Below are positions 8,590-17,958 of a stretch of DNA of 64,000 bases, piece by piece (positions within the stretch are counted from its first letter, which is position 1; each line of letters begins with the position of its first letter). The stretch spans positions 105,092 through 169,091 of the forward strand of contig NZ_FRCS01000015.1 of assembly GCF_900143005.1 (NCBI RefSeq). The letters run 5' to 3'. Made by a program: the position numbers and the translations under genes. This stretch comes from Cryptosporangium aurantiacum. Lineage in GTDB: Bacteria > Actinomycetota > Actinomycetes > Mycobacteriales > Cryptosporangiaceae. The notes under the pieces were generated by a model, which ran no database searches, was not told the DNA's origin, and saw only the letters and a program-made list of their open reading frames with translations.

Positions 8590-9392
8590 CCGGCTGGGAG
8601 GCGGAGCTGGACTTCGCCCGGACGTTCGCCACGCTCGCCGGTCAGGAGATCCGGCAGATCGTCGCGAACGGCTATCGCGTCGAGGCCAAGGCGGACCGCA
8701 GCCTGGTGACCACCGCCGATCGGCAGATCAACGACCGGTTCATCAGCGCGGTCCAGGAGCGATTTCCCGGCGACGGCGTACAGGGCGAGGAGGCCAGCCA
8801 CGTCACCGGCGGCGACCGCACGTGGGTCATCGACCCGGTGGACGGCACCCAGCAGCTGATCCTCGGCATCCCGGTTTTCATGGTGTCGATCGCGCTGGTG
8901 CTCGACGGTCGGCCGGTGGTCGCCGTTGCTCACAACCCGTCGACGCGGGAGTCGTACTGGGCCGGCCACGGCGGCGGGGCCTACCGCGATGGCACCCCGC
9001 TGACGGTGTCCGCGCACGACGGCGTCACCGCGCCGACCACGGTCAGCGCCGCGGGCACAGTGGCGTCCCCGAGCGGTCTGAACGCGGACGGCCTGCTCCG
9101 GGTCACCACCGGCGCCGGCTTCGACTCCGAACCCCGCCGGTTCCCGTGGCCGAGCGTCTTCTCCGGCTGCAAGGTGGCCGAGGGAGCGTGGGACGCCGAT
9201 CTCTACAGCGGCACCGCCGCGCACGACGTCGCCGCCGTTTGTCTACTGGTGCGAGAGGCCGGTGGGACGGTTACCGACCGCACCGGCGCCGACCAGCGGT
9301 ACGACCGCCCGGTCAACGGTTGCCTGCTCTCCAACGGTGCGATTCACGAGGCATTGGCCGCGGAATGGAATCGCGTCTACGTTCCGCGGTGA
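8586..9392 (+). CDS. Inositol-monophosphatase-family phosphatase
   Basis: Mg2+-dependent, Li+-sensitive-type sugar or inositol phosphatase, 268 residues. The metal-binding motifs are GEEASH near residue 60 and WVIDPVDGTQQL near residue 80 (DPxDGT), with the second aspartate in WDADLYSG near residue 200. Members dephosphorylate myo-inositol-1-phosphate, histidinol-phosphate or PAP; the sequence does not decide between them. The start ATG overlaps the stop of the ROK regulator (ATGA), so they form an operon. The 3' end overlaps the convergent dehalogenase-like gene by 16 bp. Confidence 0.82.
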   Translation: MTGWEAELDFARTFATLAGQEIRQIVANGYRVEAKADRSLVTTADRQINDRFISAVQERFPGDGVQGEEASHVTGGDRTWVIDPVDGTQQLILGIPVFMVSIALVLDGRPVVAVAHNPSTRESYWAGHGGGAYRDGTPLTVSAHDGVTAPTTVSAAGTVASPSGLNADGLLRVTTGAGFDSEPRRFPWPSVFSGCKVAEGAWDADLYSGTAAHDVAAVCLLVREAGGTVTDRTGADQRYDRPVNGCLLSNGAIHEALAAEWNRVYVPR

Positions 9393-10246
9393 CCGAACTG
9401 TCGGTTCAGCCATCCACACAACGCCTCGGCGATCGGCCCGGGGAGATCCTCGGGCAGGAAATGCGAGCCGCGGCCCACATTGACCACGTCGAGGTTCTGG
9501 CCGTGGGCGCGGCACCACGCCACCTCGGCCGCGCCGACCACCGCGCCCGGTTCGCCGTGCAGCAGCAACTTCGGTGCTGACGACTCGGCGATCGTGCGCT
9601 GGTTCGTGCGGACCACCGCCGTCACGTCGGCGGGCTCGCCTTCGATCGGGATTTCACGTGGCCACTGCAGCAGCGGCCGACGGCTCGCCGCGTCCGGGTA
9701 AGGGGCGCGGTAGGCGTCCAACTCGTCGTCGGTGAGCCGACGCAGCACGCCGCTCGGCAGAACCGTCTCGACGAAGAAGTTCTCCTCCAGCACCAGCTGC
9801 TCGCCGACCCCGGGCGTCCGCAGCCGCCCGAACAGCTCGCGGCCGCCGGCGTCCAGGTCCGCCCAGCGCTCGATCGGATGCAGGTGGCCCTCGCAGAACG
9901 CCACGGCGACGATCTGGTCGGGGCGGGTCCGCAGCAGGTCCAGGGCGATGACCGCGCCCCAGTCGTGGCCGACCAGCGTCACGTCGTCCAGATCCAGCGC
10001 GTCGAGGAACGCGTTGACGTAGCGGAGGTGGTCCACCAGGCGGTAGCCGAGATCCGGTTTGCCGGATTGGCCCATACCGATCAGGTCGAGGGCCAGGCAG
10101 CGGTAGCCGGCGTCGGCGACCGGGCCGATGACGTCCCGCCAGAGGTACGACGAGGTCGGGTTGCCGTGCAGGAACAGGACCGGTGGCCCGGCGCCGTGTT
10201 CGGAGTAGTGGAGCCATGAGTCGAGGACCGGAAGCCTCACGTCCAC
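9377..10246 (-). CDS. Haloalkane dehalogenase-like alpha/beta hydrolase
   Basis: A 289-residue alpha/beta hydrolase closely resembling subfamily II haloalkane dehalogenases, which cleave carbon-halogen bonds by an aspartate nucleophile. Visible features are the oxyanion and halide-binding [11 protein letters not shown] near residue 27, the nucleophile elbow VGHDWGA near residue 93 (Asp followed by the halide-stabilising Trp), a glutamate in FCEGHLHP near residue 118 at the usual acid position, and the catalytic His in GSHFLPED near residue 263. The start is GTG 10246 or GTG 10240. Some relatives hydrolyse other substrates, so the true substrate is an inference. Confidence 0.8.
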   Translation of the reverse strand: MDVRLPVLDSWLHYSEHGAGPPVLFLHGNPTSSYLWRDVIGPVADAGYRCLALDLIGMGQSGKPDLGYRLVDHLRYVNAFLDALDLDDVTLVGHDWGAVIALDLLRTRPDQIVAVAFCEGHLHPIERWADLDAGGRELFGRLRTPGVGEQLVLEENFFVETVLPSGVLRRLTDDELDAYRAPYPDAASRRPLLQWPREIPIEGEPADVTAVVRTNQRTIAESSAPKLLLHGEPGAVVGAAEVAWCRAHGQNLDVVNVGRGSHFLPEDLPGPIAEALCGWLNRQFGHRGT

Positions 10247-10439
10247 CGACGGTAGCTTGTCCTCCGGTCAACGGCACGCTCAGCGCGGTGGTGATGATGC
10301 TGACGGTCGTGCGGACGTAGCGCTCGTTGTCCACCATGGCCAGCATGCTCACGGCCGGGTCCACCCGCGCGGTGAACCTGCCGTCGGCGTGGCCATCGAC
10401 GACGGTGCCGGTCGGCGGCGTTCGCTAGCGTCCGAGGGC

Positions 10440-10988
10440 ATGGACAGGATCGCCGTCATCGGCTGCGGTGGCGCCGGCAAAACCGTCCTCGCCCGCCGGC
10501 TCGGTGAAGCCCTCGGGCTCGAGGTCGCCCACCTCGACGCGCTCTACTACGACGACGGCTGGAACCCCACCCCGATGGAGAAGTTCGCCGACGTCCAGCG
10601 CGAACTCGTCGCCGCCGACCGCTGGCTCATCGAGGGCAACTACGCCTCCACCCTGCCGATCCGGCTCGAACGCGCCGACACCGTCGTCTTCCTCGACCTA
10701 CCGGCCTGGACCTGCCTCTGGGGCGTCGCTCAGCGCCGCTGGCGCTACCGTGGCGGCCAGCACACCGACGGCGTCCACGACCGGGTCAGCTGGTCGTTCC
10801 TCAAGTACGTCCTCGGGTATCGGCGCAGCATGCGGCCCCGGGTCGCCGCTCTCCTGGCCGAGCACGGCGCGCACGCCACCTACCTGCAGCTCACGAGCCG
10901 ACGCCGCGCCAACCAGTTCCTGGCCTCCCCCGTGCACGGTCGAATAGCAAGAAGGCCGGTTGCCTCCGAGGAGGAAACCGGCCTCTGA
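10440..10988 (+). CDS. P-loop kinase, adenylate-kinase-like (topology-modulation type)
   Basis: A 182-residue nucleotide-binding protein. It opens with [21 protein letters not shown], split across the Walker A loop GCGGAGKT. It has the family pattern of a second motif [11 protein letters not shown] and the acceptor-site RWLIEGNY. Such proteins are annotated as DNA topology modulation protein FlaR-related or shikimate/adenylate kinase-like, and no substrate is proven. ATG 10440 is preferred, although the frame is open for 60 codons upstream with no good ribosome site. The last codons overlap the hairpin that terminates the tRNA-Ala gene on the other strand. Confidence 0.7.
   Translation: MDRIAVIGCGGAGKTVLARRLGEALGLEVAHLDALYYDDGWNPTPMEKFADVQRELVAADRWLIEGNYASTLPIRLERADTVVFLDLPAWTCLWGVAQRRWRYRGGQHTDGVHDRVSWSFLKYVLGYRRSMRPRVAALLAEHGAHATYLQLTSRRRANQFLASPVHGRIARRPVASEEETGL
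10953..10984 (-). terminator. Hairpin terminator downstream of tRNA-Ala
   Basis: A 9-bp stem AGGCCGGTT / AACCGGCCT with a further inner 5-bp stem. On the minus strand it lies about 17 bases after the tRNA and is followed by TTCTTGCTATT, as in an intrinsic terminator. It also overlaps the end of the kinase gene. Confidence 0.65.
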
Positions 10989-10999
10989 CCTGCACTGGC

Positions 11000-11077
<78 letters not shown>

Positions 11078-11102
11078 GAGCCGGGATTTACCTTACCAGG
11101 CT

Positions 11103-11134
11103 CCCGGAGGTGGTTTCGCATGCCCACCTCCGGG
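11103..11134 (-). terminator. Hairpin downstream of sepX
   Basis: A perfect 11-bp stem CCCGGAGGTGG / CCACCTCCGGG with a 10-nt loop, 32 bases after the sepX stop and before the tRNA-Ala gene. There is no clear U tract, which is common in actinobacteria. Confidence 0.55.
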
Positions 11135-11165
11135 CGCCCGCCGACTGGCGGCTGGCCGACGGGCG

Positions 11166-12338
11166 TTAGCCGTTGACGACGCGCGGGAGGGACGTGTCGG
11201 CGGTCCGCGTGCGGCGCCGGGCGACGGCGTCCCGGCGGACGGCGTCGCGTCGCGCCGCCGGCGAGGAACCGGCACCCGGCCGCGCGACCGGACGGACCGC
11301 CCAGGAGCCGTCGGCGGCCAAGTAGACCTCGCGTCCGGCAGCGGCCAGCACCCGAATCACGTCCCGTGCGGGCCGTTCACGCTCGGCACGCGGCAGCGCG
11401 AGCCAGCCTGCGGCCTGACGCACCGCCTCCGGCCCCAGCCACGCCTCGCGCTCGACCCCGGCCGGAGCCTGGCGCAGCGCACGCCGGACGAACGCCTCGG
11501 CCCGGTGCTGCCGGGCGCGGGCGACCAGCACCTGCGCGTGCCGCTCCTGGGCCTCCCGGCGCTGACGCTGGGCGGCGATCCGCCGCAGCCGCGCGAGCAG
11601 ACCCACGGCCGCCAGCCCGGAGATCGCCGCACCGGCCCAGAACGCCGGCCCGGCGAAGAACCCGACGATCGCCTGGCCGGCCACCAGCAGCGCCAGCAGC
11701 AGGACGAGACGACGCCGACGAGCCCGCTGGAGTTCCGCGGCACGCCGCACCGCCGCCGCAGGCACCACGGTCGGCGACGACTGCGGAACCGGAGCGACGC
11801 TCACCGGCCGAGCAGCCGCCGACCGGTCAGCCGCCCGGTCAGCCGCCGACCGGTCAGCCACTGACCCGCCGGCCTGCCGGACGCCTGCCGACCCGCTCAC
11901 CTGCCGAGCGGCCCCCGGCCCCCCGGCCTGCCGAGCAGCCACCGGCGAACTGACCGGCGCCGCGCTCACCGGGATCGCGCTGGCCGGCCGGTCGCCCACC
12001 GACGGACGACGAACCCGCACCCGGGCGCGCGGCCCGGCCGCGCCGTCCCGGATCACCTCACGGACCAGCGACGCGCGCACCGCGGTCAGGTCCCGGCCAT
12101 CAGCAGAGATCCCCTGAACCGTCCGCACGGCGGCCGGAACGATCAGCGACGTCGGTGGCCGCACCGGCCCTCCGGACGGCACGGTCCGGCGCCGCCGCTC
12201 ACGAGGGAGCACCCGCATCGACGAAGCACGAAGCTCCGCCTGACCCCGCAGTGCGGTGTCGTAGCGGTGGGCCAGGGCCGGCATCAGGATCAATACCCCG
12301 GCAGCAACGACCAGCGCGAGCAGGACAGACGACGGCAT
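11166..12338 (-). CDS. sepX: SepX / GlpR-type cell-division membrane protein
   Basis: Likely actinobacterial divisome membrane protein. The ATG at 12338 has GGGAGGGAGGGG just upstream, giving 390 residues. The N-terminus is a single hydrophobic segment (SSVLLALVVAAGVLILMPAL). It is followed by a long Ala/Arg/Pro/Ser-rich linker and two adjacent hydrophobic segments near residues 215-255 (LVLLLALLVAGQAIVGFF and FWAGAAISGLAAVGLLARL). A basic C-terminal region ends the protein. The gene order galU - moeA-like - rimJ-like - this gene is the same as mycobacterial Rv0993-Rv0996 and the Streptomyces sepX locus. There, SepX/GlpR binds the gephyrin-like Glp and helps FtsZ-ring function. The assignment rests on synteny and topology, because the linker is not conserved enough to read. 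Confidence 0.72.
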   Translation of the reverse strand: MPSSVLLALVVAAGVLILMPALAHRYDTALRGQAELRASSMRVLPRERRRRTVPSGGPVRPPTSLIVPAAVRTVQGISADGRDLTAVRASLVREVIRDGAAGPRARVRVRRPSVGDRPASAIPVSAAPVSSPVAARQAGGPGAARQVSGSAGVRQAGGSVADRSAADRAADRSAAARPVSVAPVPQSSPTVVPAAAVRRAAELQRARRRRLVLLLALLVAGQAIVGFFAGPAFWAGAAISGLAAVGLLARLRRIAAQRQRREAQERHAQVLVARARQHRAEAFVRRALRQAPAGVEREAWLGPEAVRQAAGWLALPRAERERPARDVIRVLAAAGREVYLAADGSWAVRPVARPGAGSSPAARRDAVRRDAVARRRTRTADTSLPRVVNG

Positions 12339-12533
12339 AGCCCCTCCCTCCCCAGTTCCGACTGAATTACACGCTCGTAGTTCGAGGCTACGAGGGGTAG
12401 TCCAGGACATTGCGGAACTCAATGGGCGTGTCTGCTTACCGACCTGAGCAACGTCGTAGGCGCTCGGCGGTCACGCCCCCTCACCGAACAGCCTTCAGGA
12501 GGAGGTCACCATCCCCATTTCAGGCTCCCGATC

Positions 12534-12547
12534 GGGACATTTGTCCC
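12534..12547. promoter_or_regulatory. Perfect palindrome in the sepX upstream region
   Basis: GGGACATTTGTCCC is a perfect 14-bp palindrome in the 252-bp gap between the rimJ-like stop and the sepX start. It could be an operator for sepX transcription. No binding protein can be named from the sequence. Confidence 0.35.
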
Positions 12548-12590
12548 TCCAGACCGGGCCGCCACAGGGGTCTCAGAGGCCTTCGGAGCC

Positions 12591-13223
12591 TTAGCCGTGT
12601 GGCGCAGGATCCGAGGAGCGGGCCGCCCGCCACCGGGCAAGCAACCCGGCGGGCGCGACGTCCTCGACGGTCAGCGCGTATCCGACGTGGTCCCGCCAGC
12701 CACCGTCGATGTGCAGGTACCGGGGGTGGAAACCTTCCTGCCGGAAACCGAGCTTCTCCACCACCCGCCGGCTCGACGTGTTCTCCGGCCGGATGTTGAC
12801 CTCGATCCGGTGCAGCGCGGCGTGCGCGAACGAGAAGTCGACCGCCATCGCCAGCGCGGTCGGGATGATGCCCCGCCCGGCGAGCCGACCGTCCACCCAG
12901 TAACCGGCGTACGCCGAGCAGAACGCACCCCGGACGATGTTGCCGAGCGTCAGCTGGCCGACCAACTGGTCCTCGTACGTGACCACGAACGGCATGATCT
13001 GGCCGAGCCGCACCCCGCGTCGCAGCGAGCGGTACAGCTCGTAGTAGTCGCTCACCCGGTGCCGGTCGGCCCAGGGACGCATCGACGTCGGCTCCCACTG
13101 GGCCAGCCATTCCTCGTTCGCCAGTCTGACGTCGGACCAGGCGCGGGCATCACGGATCCGGTGGGGGCGGAGGCCGACCGGGCCTTCCGCCAGGGTGGCC
13201 GGCCAGCCGGGCAATGCGGTCAT
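12591..13223 (-). CDS. RimJ/RimL-like GNAT acetyltransferase
   Basis: A 210-residue GNAT protein like the mycobacterial Rv0995. It has the region YWVDGRLAGRGIIPTAL near residue 107, which carries the acetyl-CoA loop, and the hallmark HRIEVNIRPENTSSRRVVEK near residue 138, continuing into LGFRQEG. Family members acetylate N-terminal residues of ribosomal proteins or small molecules, and the substrate here is unknown. ATG 13223 is the start. The location between glp and sepX is conserved in actinobacteria. Confidence 0.8.
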   Translation of the reverse strand: MTALPGWPATLAEGPVGLRPHRIRDARAWSDVRLANEEWLAQWEPTSMRPWADRHRVSDYYELYRSLRRGVRLGQIMPFVVTYEDQLVGQLTLGNIVRGAFCSAYAGYWVDGRLAGRGIIPTALAMAVDFSFAHAALHRIEVNIRPENTSSRRVVEKLGFRQEGFHPRYLHIDGGWRDHVGYALTVEDVAPAGLLARWRAARSSDPAPHG

Positions 13224-13292
13224 CGGCGTCCTCGCGGCGGTAACTGGTGCCGGAAGCTTAATCCCTGTCTCGCCGATCCGTTCGTGCGAAGT

Positions 13293-14570
13293 TCACTCCG
13301 GACCTCCGTCCAGGAGGAGCGCCGGAAGCTCCGTCCCGGCCGGGACGTCGGACGCTGCCTCGGGCACCGCCAGCAACGCGTTGGCCGTCGCGTACCCGGT
13401 GAGAAATGCCTCACCGCCCGCCTGTGGCGTGGCACGGTACCCACCCTCCGCCGAACGATGCACCCGCGCCGGGCAGAACTCCCGCACGTCGGCCCGGGAA
13501 CGGACCGGTGACGTCAGCGCGGCGCGCACCGCGGGCCGGTACACCGACGGGGCGCCGGCCAGCCGCCGCAGCATCGGGCGCAGCACCAGCTCGAAGCCGA
13601 GCAGCGCGCCCGCCGGATCGCCGGGCAGGCACAGCACCGGCATCCGGGACGGCCCCACCCGCCCGTAGCCGACGACGAGCCGCGGTTCCACCGGCAGCGT
13701 TTCGAAGTGGACGACATCGTCCAGCCCGAACAGACGACGCAGGACGTCGGTGTGGCCGCCGCCGGTGCCCCCGGTGGTCACCAGCAGGTCCGCGCGATGG
13801 GCGTGGTCCTCCACCAGCAGCCGGAGCGCCTCGTCCTCGTCCGGGACGATCCCGACCCGGTGGGCGTGCGCACCCGCCTCTCGAGCGGCTGCGGCCAGCC
13901 CCGGCGAGTCCACGTCGATCACCCGGCCCGGCACCGACCCGGAGAAGCCCGGCCGCGACGAATCGACCAGCTCGTCGCCGGTCGCCGCCACCAGCACCCG
14001 TGGCGGCGGCGACACCAGCACCGACTCGACGCCCGCGGACGCCAGCAACGCGATCGTCGCCGCGGTCACCCGGGTGCCGGCCGGCGCGAGCACCGCGCCT
14101 GCCGCCACCGCGCTGCCGCGCCGCCGGATGCCGTCGCCCGGCTGCGGTGTCCGCGCGATCCGGACGTTGGCCAGCCCGCCGTCGGTGGCCTCGCCGGGCA
14201 CGACCGCGTCGGCACCCACCGGAACGGGCGTTCCGACGGTCACGGTGTAACTGGCACCGGCCGAAACGGTCGCCGGCTCCCAGGACGCCGCGGTCAGATC
14301 CCCGATCACGTGCAGCCTGACGTCCGCAGCGTGTTTGGACGGATCATCGGACCACTGCGCGTCGCCCAACGTGTCGTTCGATCGGACGGCGTAGCCGTCG
14401 ACCGCGGCGACGTCGAACGCCGGGACGGGTCCCGGCGCGACGACGTCTTCGGCCAGCAGGACGCCGAGCGACTCCAGCAGCGCCATCGGCAGCGGCCGGA
14501 GCGGCTCCAGATCGCCCAGCGCCGCGTCCACGAACCGCTGGACCCCCACCCCCAGCAGTTCCGTGGTCAT
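13293..14570 (-). CDS. glp: Gephyrin-like MoeA paralogue (Glp)
   Basis: MoeA-family protein of 425 residues, starting at ATG 14570 after a G-rich ribosome site 14 bp beyond the galU stop. Domain order is a MoeA N-terminal part (PVPAFDVAAVDGYAVRS near residue 50), a MoCF-type domain with LLVTTGGTGGGHTDVLRRLF near residue 255, and a C-terminal beta domain. In MoeA proteins the loop normally carries acidic catalytic residues (for example GDYD). Here it reads GGGHTDV, so molybdenum insertion activity is doubtful. In corynebacteria the paralogue at this locus, Glp, works in cell division with the membrane receptor GlpR. The nearby sepX/glpR gene makes that role more likely than cofactor synthesis. 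Confidence 0.78.
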   Translation of the reverse strand: MTTELLGVGVQRFVDAALGDLEPLRPLPMALLESLGVLLAEDVVAPGPVPAFDVAAVDGYAVRSNDTLGDAQWSDDPSKHAADVRLHVIGDLTAASWEPATVSAGASYTVTVGTPVPVGADAVVPGEATDGGLANVRIARTPQPGDGIRRRGSAVAAGAVLAPAGTRVTAATIALLASAGVESVLVSPPPRVLVAATGDELVDSSRPGFSGSVPGRVIDVDSPGLAAAAREAGAHAHRVGIVPDEDEALRLLVEDHAHRADLLVTTGGTGGGHTDVLRRLFGLDDVVHFETLPVEPRLVVGYGRVGPSRMPVLCLPGDPAGALLGFELVLRPMLRRLAGAPSVYRPAVRAALTSPVRSRADVREFCPARVHRSAEGGYRATPQAGGEAFLTGYATANALLAVPEAASDVPAGTELPALLLDGGPE

Positions 14571-14584
14571 CCCCCCCGAGATGA

Positions 14585-15517
14585 TCACGCCAGTGTGGTC
14601 TTCACGTAGTCGACCAGCCATTCCTTGAACGCGGGGCCGAGGTCGTCGTGGTCGACCCCGAGCTGGACGACGGCCTTGAGGTAGTCGCCCCGGTCGCCGG
14701 TGTCGTAGCGGCGGCCCTTGAACACGACGCCGTGCACCGGCGTGCCGTCGGCGAGCAGCGCGGCCATCGCGTCGGTCAGCTGGATCTCGCCACCGGCGCC
14801 GGGCTTCGTCTCACGAATGGCGTCGAAGATCTCGGCGGGCAGCACGTACCGGCCGATGATCGCGAGGTTGCTCGGCGCCTCGTCCGGGTCGGGCTTCTCG
14901 ACCATGCTCGTCACGCGCACGATCTCACCCAGGTGGTCGCCGTCGCCGGACTCGCCGGTCTGCTCGACCGCGACGATGCCGTACCGCTTGATGTGCTCAC
15001 GCGGCACCTCGAGCAGCGCGAGCACGATGCCACCGTGCCGGGCCTGGACGTCGATCATCGTCGGCAGGATCGGGTCACGGGCGTCGATCAGGTCGTCGCC
15101 GAGCATCACCGCGAACGGCTCGTTGCCGACGTGCGAGGCGCCGCAGAGCACAGCGTGGCCGAGGCCCTTCGGCTCGCCCTGCCTGCAGGTGTTGATCGCG
15201 GCCAGTTCGGACGACCGGCGCACGGCCTCGAGCTTCTTGGTGTCGCCCTTGGCCTCGAGCGACTTCTCCAGGTCGGGACGCCGGTCGAAGTGGTCGACCA
15301 TCGCGCTCTTGCCCCGGCCGGTCACCAGGAGGACGTCGTCCAGGCCCGCAGCCGCCGACTCCTCGACGATGTACTCCAGCGCGGGTTTGTCGACGACCGG
15401 CAGCAGCTCCTTCGGCACCGCCTTTGTCGCCGGTAGGAAGCGAGTTCCCAACCCGGCGGCGGGGATGACGGCTTTACGCGTGGTGCGGGGCTTAGCAGCA
15501 GCGGAAGACTCGACCAT
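14585..15517 (-). CDS. galU: UTP-glucose-1-phosphate uridylyltransferase
   Basis: GalU makes UDP-glucose from UTP and glucose-1-phosphate for cell-envelope sugars. The 310-residue protein has the nucleotidyl-transferase signature AVIPAAGLGTRFLPATKAVP near residue 16, the sugar-binding EPKGLGHAVLC near residue 113 and the metal aspartate in VMLGDDLID near residue 138. The C-terminal pattern KGRRYDTGDRGDYLKA is typical of bacterial GalU. ATG 15517 is the start. It leads the galU-glp-rimJ-sepX gene group. Confidence 0.95.
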   Translation of the reverse strand: MVESSAAAKPRTTRKAVIPAAGLGTRFLPATKAVPKELLPVVDKPALEYIVEESAAAGLDDVLLVTGRGKSAMVDHFDRRPDLEKSLEAKGDTKKLEAVRRSSELAAINTCRQGEPKGLGHAVLCGASHVGNEPFAVMLGDDLIDARDPILPTMIDVQARHGGIVLALLEVPREHIKRYGIVAVEQTGESGDGDHLGEIVRVTSMVEKPDPDEAPSNLAIIGRYVLPAEIFDAIRETKPGAGGEIQLTDAMAALLADGTPVHGVVFKGRRYDTGDRGDYLKAVVQLGVDHDDLGPAFKEWLVDYVKTTLA

Positions 15518-15577
15518 GTCGGGAGACTAGCCAACAAACTCGGGCGCGTCTCCGCCGCCCACAGGTGTCGGCCGGGG

Positions 15578-17110
15578 TTAACCTCGCGACGATCTGCTGG
15601 TAACCAGGCGTGGAATTTCCCATCGATCGGGCGCAGGCGCAGCCCGCAGCACCCGTCCGGCCGTCCGTACGGCCCGGTGCGGCACCGATAGCTCGGTGGC
15701 CCGGTGCAGGAGCGCGTTCTCCAGCGCCACCGCGGCCTGCCCCGCGAACGACCGGACGGTCAGCAGGTCGCCGTCGTCAAAATCGTCGCCACCGAGCCGG
15801 TCGTAGAGCGCCAGCACACCGAGCAGGCGGCCGCCGGGCAGCGCGGGCGGGTGCGGCGGGCCGACGATCGGCACCGCGATGAACGTCCGGCAGTCGGGCT
15901 CGTCGGCGGAGAGCATTCCGTCCTCGACCCTCCCGTGGCGACCCTCGCTGGTCGCGGCGACCCCGCCGAGGAGTCCGTCACCGATCCGCACCCGCACGTC
16001 ACCCGGACGGCCCCCGCGACCCAACGCGGCCCGCCCGACCAGCTCGGACTCGTCGGCCAGTAGCACGATCCCGCCGTCGGCGGCGGTGGTCGCCACGACG
16101 CTCTCCAGGACCACCTCGAGGATCCGGTCGACGTCGTTGGTGCTGGACATCGTGTCGCCAAGCAGCGCCAGCGTCCGGCGCAGCTGGTCGCGTCCGGCGG
16201 TCAGCGCGGCCACGTACGCCTGCATGCTGCGCGTCATCCGGTTGAACGTCGCGGCCAGCTGCCCGATCTCGTCCAGTGCCCGGACCGGAACCCGGGTCGC
16301 CAGGTCGCCGTCGGCCACGAGCTGGGCCGCGGTGGCGACCTCCTGCAACGGCTTGGTGAGCGTCCGCGCCAGCAGGTTCGCGACGACCAGCGCGGCACCG
16401 GCCGCAGTGAACACGACGAGGCTCAGCGCCCCGTAGAGCGCGGTCGCGTCCGGTGCCGGCGTGCTGAGCACCGTCCGCAGTGGTCGCCCGGGAGCCGGTT
16501 CCAGAACCCGCAGCCGGACCGTCGCGCTCCGCACGTCGGCCCGGTCGGGCTCGCCCGCGGTCGGCCCGTCGACCAGCGCCGTCACGTCGACGCCCGGCAC
16601 CCGCACCAGCGCGTCGAGATCGCCCGCGGTCACCGGGAGCGCGGCCCGGACCCACCCGGCCGGGCGTCCGTTCGCGTCGTGCAGGTCGACGCCAGCCGCG
16701 ACCATCGCGGGCCGGTCCCCCACGGTGTTGCCCGGCGCTACCTCGGGCGGCAGTCCTCGGGAGCAGTCGGCCCACCGCGCGCTCGCGGTCCCGGCACTAC
16801 CGATCACGGCCCCGGACGCGTTCTCGACCCGCGCCGCCGCCGCCAACCCCCGCGCCACGACGAGCGCGGCCGCCGCGGCCGGGCGCTCACCCCTGGCGGT
16901 GGCCGCGGCGAGCGCCTCGGCCGCTGCGCGGGCCCGCTGGCAGACCGTGTTCAGCGCGGTGTCGACGACGGTGGCCGCGGCGCCCAGCCGCTCGGTGGCA
17001 CGCTCCTCGGCCAGCCGGGTCGCGGTGACCCCCATGGCCACCGCGCCGAGCACCAACGGCCCCAGGACAACCGCGAGCAGCGCCGCGGCCAGTCGTCTGC
17101 GTAGGGTCAT
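15578..17110 (-). CDS. Membrane sensor with HAMP and GAF domains but no output domain
   Basis: A 510-residue membrane protein with an N-terminal transmembrane helix (LAAALLAVVLGPLVLGAVAM), an extracytoplasmic domain to about residue 225, a second helix (ALSLVVFTAAGAALVVANLL), a HAMP domain (residues about 250-305, LATRVPVRALDEIGQLAATF) and a GAF domain (residues about 325-465). There is no kinase, cyclase or phosphatase domain after the GAF, only a short basic tail. ATG 17110 is preferred over upstream in-frame codons because it opens directly into the first membrane helix. It sits 60 bp upstream of galU on the same strand, so it may belong to the same operon. Confidence 0.75.
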   Translation of the reverse strand: MTLRRRLAAALLAVVLGPLVLGAVAMGVTATRLAEERATERLGAAATVVDTALNTVCQRARAAAEALAAATARGERPAAAAALVVARGLAAAARVENASGAVIGSAGTASARWADCSRGLPPEVAPGNTVGDRPAMVAAGVDLHDANGRPAGWVRAALPVTAGDLDALVRVPGVDVTALVDGPTAGEPDRADVRSATVRLRVLEPAPGRPLRTVLSTPAPDATALYGALSLVVFTAAGAALVVANLLARTLTKPLQEVATAAQLVADGDLATRVPVRALDEIGQLAATFNRMTRSMQAYVAALTAGRDQLRRTLALLGDTMSSTNDVDRILEVVLESVVATTAADGGIVLLADESELVGRAALGRGGRPGDVRVRIGDGLLGGVAATSEGRHGRVEDGMLSADEPDCRTFIAVPIVGPPHPPALPGGRLLGVLALYDRLGGDDFDDGDLLTVRSFAGQAAVALENALLHRATELSVPHRAVRTAGRVLRAAPAPDRWEIPRLVTSRSSRG

Positions 17111-17170
17111 GGCTACCTCCCTGGTCCGTCCGCCCGGCCCGACGTGACCGCCGCCCGACAGGAGCCTCCG

Positions 17171-17854
17171 ATGAGCGCGACGTACGCCTCCGCGAGCCCG
17201 GACGGGCCCGTGCGGTCGGCGAAGGCGTCCCTGCGCGCCGCGCGGCGTAGTGCTCGCGCGGCACGGTTCGGAAGCCTTTCCCCGGCCGAGGTGGCGGTCG
17301 AGAGCCGACGTCTGGTGGCCCACCTTCTCGCCGGTCTCAACGAGCGCGGGGTGTGGTCGGTGGCGGCATACCTGCCGGTCGGTTCGGAGCCGGGCGTCGT
17401 CCCCGGGCCGCCGACGCTGTCCGGTGCGCCGCGGGTCGGTCTGCCGGACGCGCTCCGCGAGGCGGGGATCGGCGTCCTGTTGCCGCTGATGCGACCGGAC
17501 CGGGATCTCGACTGGGCGCCCTACGAGGGCCGGGAATCACTCGTGCGCGGTCCCCACGACCTGTGGGAACCCGACCCCGCCTCGACGCTGGGCGTGGACG
17601 CGGTGCGCTCGGCCGACGTCGTCGTGGTGCCCGCGCTGGCGGTCGGCCGGGACGGCTCGCGCCTCGGCCGCGGCGCCGGCTGTTACGACCGCGCGCTGGC
17701 CCGGGTGGCCCCGGCCACCCCGCTGGTCGCGCTGGTCTACGACGACGAGCTGCTCGACGCGGTGCCCACCGAGCCGCACGACCGACCGGTCACCGACGTG
17801 GTCACGCCGACCGGCGGATGGCTGCCGCTTTCGTCCCGTGGGCACCATCTGTGA
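17171..17854 (+). CDS. 5-formyltetrahydrofolate cyclo-ligase
   Basis: ATP-dependent conversion of 5-formyl-THF to 5,10-methenyl-THF. The 227-residue protein has the catalytic and folate-binding signature GSRLGRGAGCYDRALARV near residue 155, which matches the usual GRGGGYYDR with two substitutions (Ala for Gly and Cys for Tyr). The start ATG 17171 follows AGGAGCC. It is divergent from the HAMP-GAF gene and adjacent to fmdB, the same order as mycobacterial Rv0992c-Rv0991c. Confidence 0.86.
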   Translation: MSATYASASPDGPVRSAKASLRAARRSARAARFGSLSPAEVAVESRRLVAHLLAGLNERGVWSVAAYLPVGSEPGVVPGPPTLSGAPRVGLPDALREAGIGVLLPLMRPDRDLDWAPYEGRESLVRGPHDLWEPDPASTLGVDAVRSADVVVVPALAVGRDGSRLGRGAGCYDRALARVAPATPLVALVYDDELLDAVPTEPHDRPVTDVVTPTGGWLPLSSRGHHL

Positions 17855-17958
17855 GCAGATAGACAGTCTCGTTTCGCTGGCGCGCCGGGCCGGAATACCG
17901 CACACTTAGCACTCGTTCGATCTGAGTGCCAAACGAAGTTCACGCGGAGGAGGCGGCC

